Part shown: one piece after another, positions 63,401 through 64,000 of the stretch
Numbering within the stretch: position 1 is the stretch's first letter
Layout of the letters: every line of letters starts with the position of its first letter
Assembly: GCF_008086345.1 (NCBI RefSeq)
Contig: NZ_CP043006.1
Span: 2,788,032 to 2,852,031, forward strand
Reading direction: 5' to 3'
From: Chitinophaga sp. XS-30
GTDB taxonomy: Bacteria; Bacteroidota; Bacteroidia; Chitinophagales; Chitinophagaceae
Length of the DNA stretch: 64,000 nucleotides
The notes under the pieces: generated by a model
Told to the model about the DNA's origin: nothing
Database searches by the model: none
The model's input: only the letters and a program-made list of their open reading frames with translations
Made by a program: the position numbers and the translations under genes

Positions 63401-63719
63401 GTCTGAGGAAAATCAGAACCTCTATGCGCTCTATCCCAGGTTGGGCGTCAGTTCGCAGGCTATTGAGAATAACCTTCAACGGAGCACCTGGTGGATGCGC
63501 GACGGCAGCTTCCTGCGGTTGAAAACCGCTGAGATAGGATATGTGCTGCCTGTCAATTGGGTAAACCGGATAGGGTTGAAATATTGCCGTGTGTATGTAA
63601 ACGGCCTCAACCTTTTCAATATCACCAAATTTGATCTGTGGGACCCTGAATTGGGTGGCAACGGGTTCAACTACCCCATTCAGAAGGCTTATAATTTAGG
63701 TATCAACATCAACCTGTAA
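60447..63719 (+). CDS. SusC-type TonB-dependent receptor without STN domain
   Basis: A 1090-residue receptor. After the signal (TACLCMLLSCCLHFSDAYSQ) it goes straight to the carboxypeptidase-regulatory-like domain (IGTVKDSTGTPLPGVSVMVT), the TonB box/plug region (KLDDVVITAFGKKQIKESVV, NFFIRGVTTFGYRQNPLIL, TALYGARGANGVILVTTREG) and the barrel. Without an STN domain it cannot signal through FecR, unlike the receptor at 14.2 kb; control by the AraC protein or another factor is more likely. An ATG 6 bases upstream (60441) is an alternative start. SusD follows 11 bases after the stop. Its cargo may feed the sugar-acid operon upstream, but this rests on position only. Confidence 0.94.
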   Translation: MSKKLRLGTACLCMLLSCCLHFSDAYSQDRSSVIGTVKDSTGTPLPGVSVMVTGTKSRGTATDANGKFVLEISAGEMLLFKFIGYQEQVITVTDLKKELTIVLRSAETKLDDVVITAFGKKQIKESVVGSVSTITPGNLRTAASNLTNALAGQVAGVIGFQSSGQPGLDNSNFFIRGVTTFGYRQNPLILIDNVELTANDLARLQVQDIASFSILKDASATALYGARGANGVILVTTREGKSGKTQLNVVLENAISQPTKTIKLADPVTYMKLYNEASTTRDPLQPIVFDADKIYNTEQTMKNAPGSNGYVYPAVDWLDMLFRKTTTTQRANVNVSGGGEFARYLVSASLSNDNGMLKRDAANNFNNNVNYKNYQLRSNVNVKLTKSTELVLRLWGNFNDYNGPITNDASFSSDLYSAAVHTSPVLFPAFYQPDSANRLTQHILFGNSSQTGTGSGQNNGVGYSNPYAQMLRGYKRFSESRMSATVELHQDLDFITPGLKAHGFFNTNRYSYFDNTMAYNPFYYNVLPGDYNRADNTYKLTWLNSLPGGVFQGSPGSGNNGAATEYLVYSPGRKDANTFLQFQAQLEYSKQLNDHNISGSLITIRQQRLVANGVDPNTRQPSLQYSLPYRNMNLAGRATYNYASRYFLEFNFGYNGSERFSENNRYGFFPTIGASWIVSREKFWGEGLTDIVSSLKLRASYGLSGNDDIGSQRFFYLSDVNLTAGNGSSFGLNNGYNRSGVRINNYENRNVTWETAKIFNTGIEMTLLRNFDLIAEYWTQDRSNILMSRNIPSSMGLEAGILTNVGTVEVQGLDLTANYNKDFSRNFRVQFMSNFTFSKGKYGVYEEPEYAEPWRYVSGTMLGQQFGYIAERLFVDDKEAAASPVQQFGGNAVRGGDIKYRDLNGDGRITVADRAPIGLPTTPQIMYGFGFSVNYKGLEINARFQGQSNVSFFIDPRSVSPFIIPPSPQIQSQSQVLQAFADDHWSEENQNLYALYPRLGVSSQAIENNLQRSTWWMRDGSFLRLKTAEIGYVLPVNWVNRIGLKYCRVYVNGLNLFNITKFDLWDPELGGNGFNYPIQKAYNLGININL

Positions 63720-63730
63720 ACAACGAGATT

Positions 63731-64000
63731 ATGAAGCACTATAATAAAAGATCAACGGCCACGGTGTTGTGCATGTTTGTATTGTGTGTGTCGGGTATCA
63801 CCGGTGAAGGCTGCAAAAAATACCTGGACGTTACGCCGGAGAACGTAGGAACGATCGACTATGCTTTCCGGAACAGGAACGAAGCGGAGAATTACCTGTT
63901 CACCTGCTATAATACATTGCAGAATATGAGCAATGTATTGACCGATCCGGGATTCACCACATCCGCAGAGATCGTTTATCCCAATGATCTGTCTGAAAGA
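63731..64000 (+). CDS. SusD/RagB family lipoprotein, 3' end outside window
   Basis: The first 90 codons of a SusD-type gene, starting 11 bases after SusC. The signal peptide has a hydrophobic stretch (VLCMFVLCVSGITGEGC) with the lipidated Cys at about residue 28. It is followed by KKYLDVTPENVGTIDYAF, the usual SusD start after the Cys. The frame stays open to the window edge. It pairs with the receptor just upstream. Confidence 0.88.
   Translation, partial: MKHYNKRSTATVLCMFVLCVSGITGEGCKKYLDVTPENVGTIDYAFRNRNEAENYLFTCYNTLQNMSNVLTDPGFTTSAEIVYPNDLSER

Overview
The window looks like a chromosomal segment of a Bacteroidota bacterium, most likely family Chitinophagaceae (Chitinophaga or a close relative). 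This is inferred from two SusC/SusD pairs, an ECF sigma factor with a FecR anti-sigma factor, a type IX secretion sorting domain, large hybrid two-component kinases, FtsX-type permeases with the N-terminus typical of the phylum, and promoter-like TAnnTTTG boxes instead of strong Shine-Dalgarno sites. No rRNA, tRNA, CRISPR array, transposase or phage gene was seen.

Layout. 1-10.3 kb: the end of a T9SS-exported protein, a YceI protein, a one-protein hybrid kinase with a LuxR output, a YoaK-type membrane protein, a UPF1-like helicase with a VOC protein, and a two-gene gluconate-dehydrogenase-like oxidoreductase. 10.3-19 kb: a sigma/FecR/SusC/SusD uptake locus with a sulfatase gene inverted between sigma and FecR. 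19.2-31.5 kb (minus strand): an FtsX permease, a DUF4838 lipoprotein, a TPR/YaiO outer-membrane barrel fusion, two paralogous family-2 glycosyltransferases, a membrane HEAT-repeat protein and a single-domain response regulator. Apart from the permease these are tightly spaced and look like a synthase-dependent polysaccharide secretion operon. 31.7-37.6 kb (plus strand, divergent from it): a CHASE3/GAF hybrid kinase, stand-alone CheR, stand-alone CheB and a REC-kinase, with no chemoreceptor, CheA or CheW.

37.7-46.6 kb: a GH172-type gene broken by two single-base insertions, a LacI regulator with a perfect palindromic operator, a D-lactate dehydrogenase-type gene behind a long hairpin leader, PEP carboxylase, a GH5 enzyme and an HtrA-like protease. 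46.7-51 kb: a MacAB-like three-gene export system and a membrane-anchored bactofilin-like protein. 51.2-59.9 kb: an AraC regulator divergent from a six-gene catabolic operon (TIM-barrel epimerase, enolase-superfamily dehydratase, VOC protein, hydroxyacid dehydrogenase, ThuA-like protein, and a 1070-residue SGNH/propeller/cytochrome c fusion). 60.4-64 kb: a second SusC and the start of its SusD partner, cut by the window edge.

The best candidates for something undescribed are (i) the HEAT/GT2/GT2/TPR-YaiO/DUF4838 export operon with its divergent CheR-CheB-kinase module, and (ii) a leader element shared by the SusD gene at 17.6 kb and the dehydrogenase gene at 40.1 kb, in which the same mismatched stem sits 36-37 bases before both start codons.
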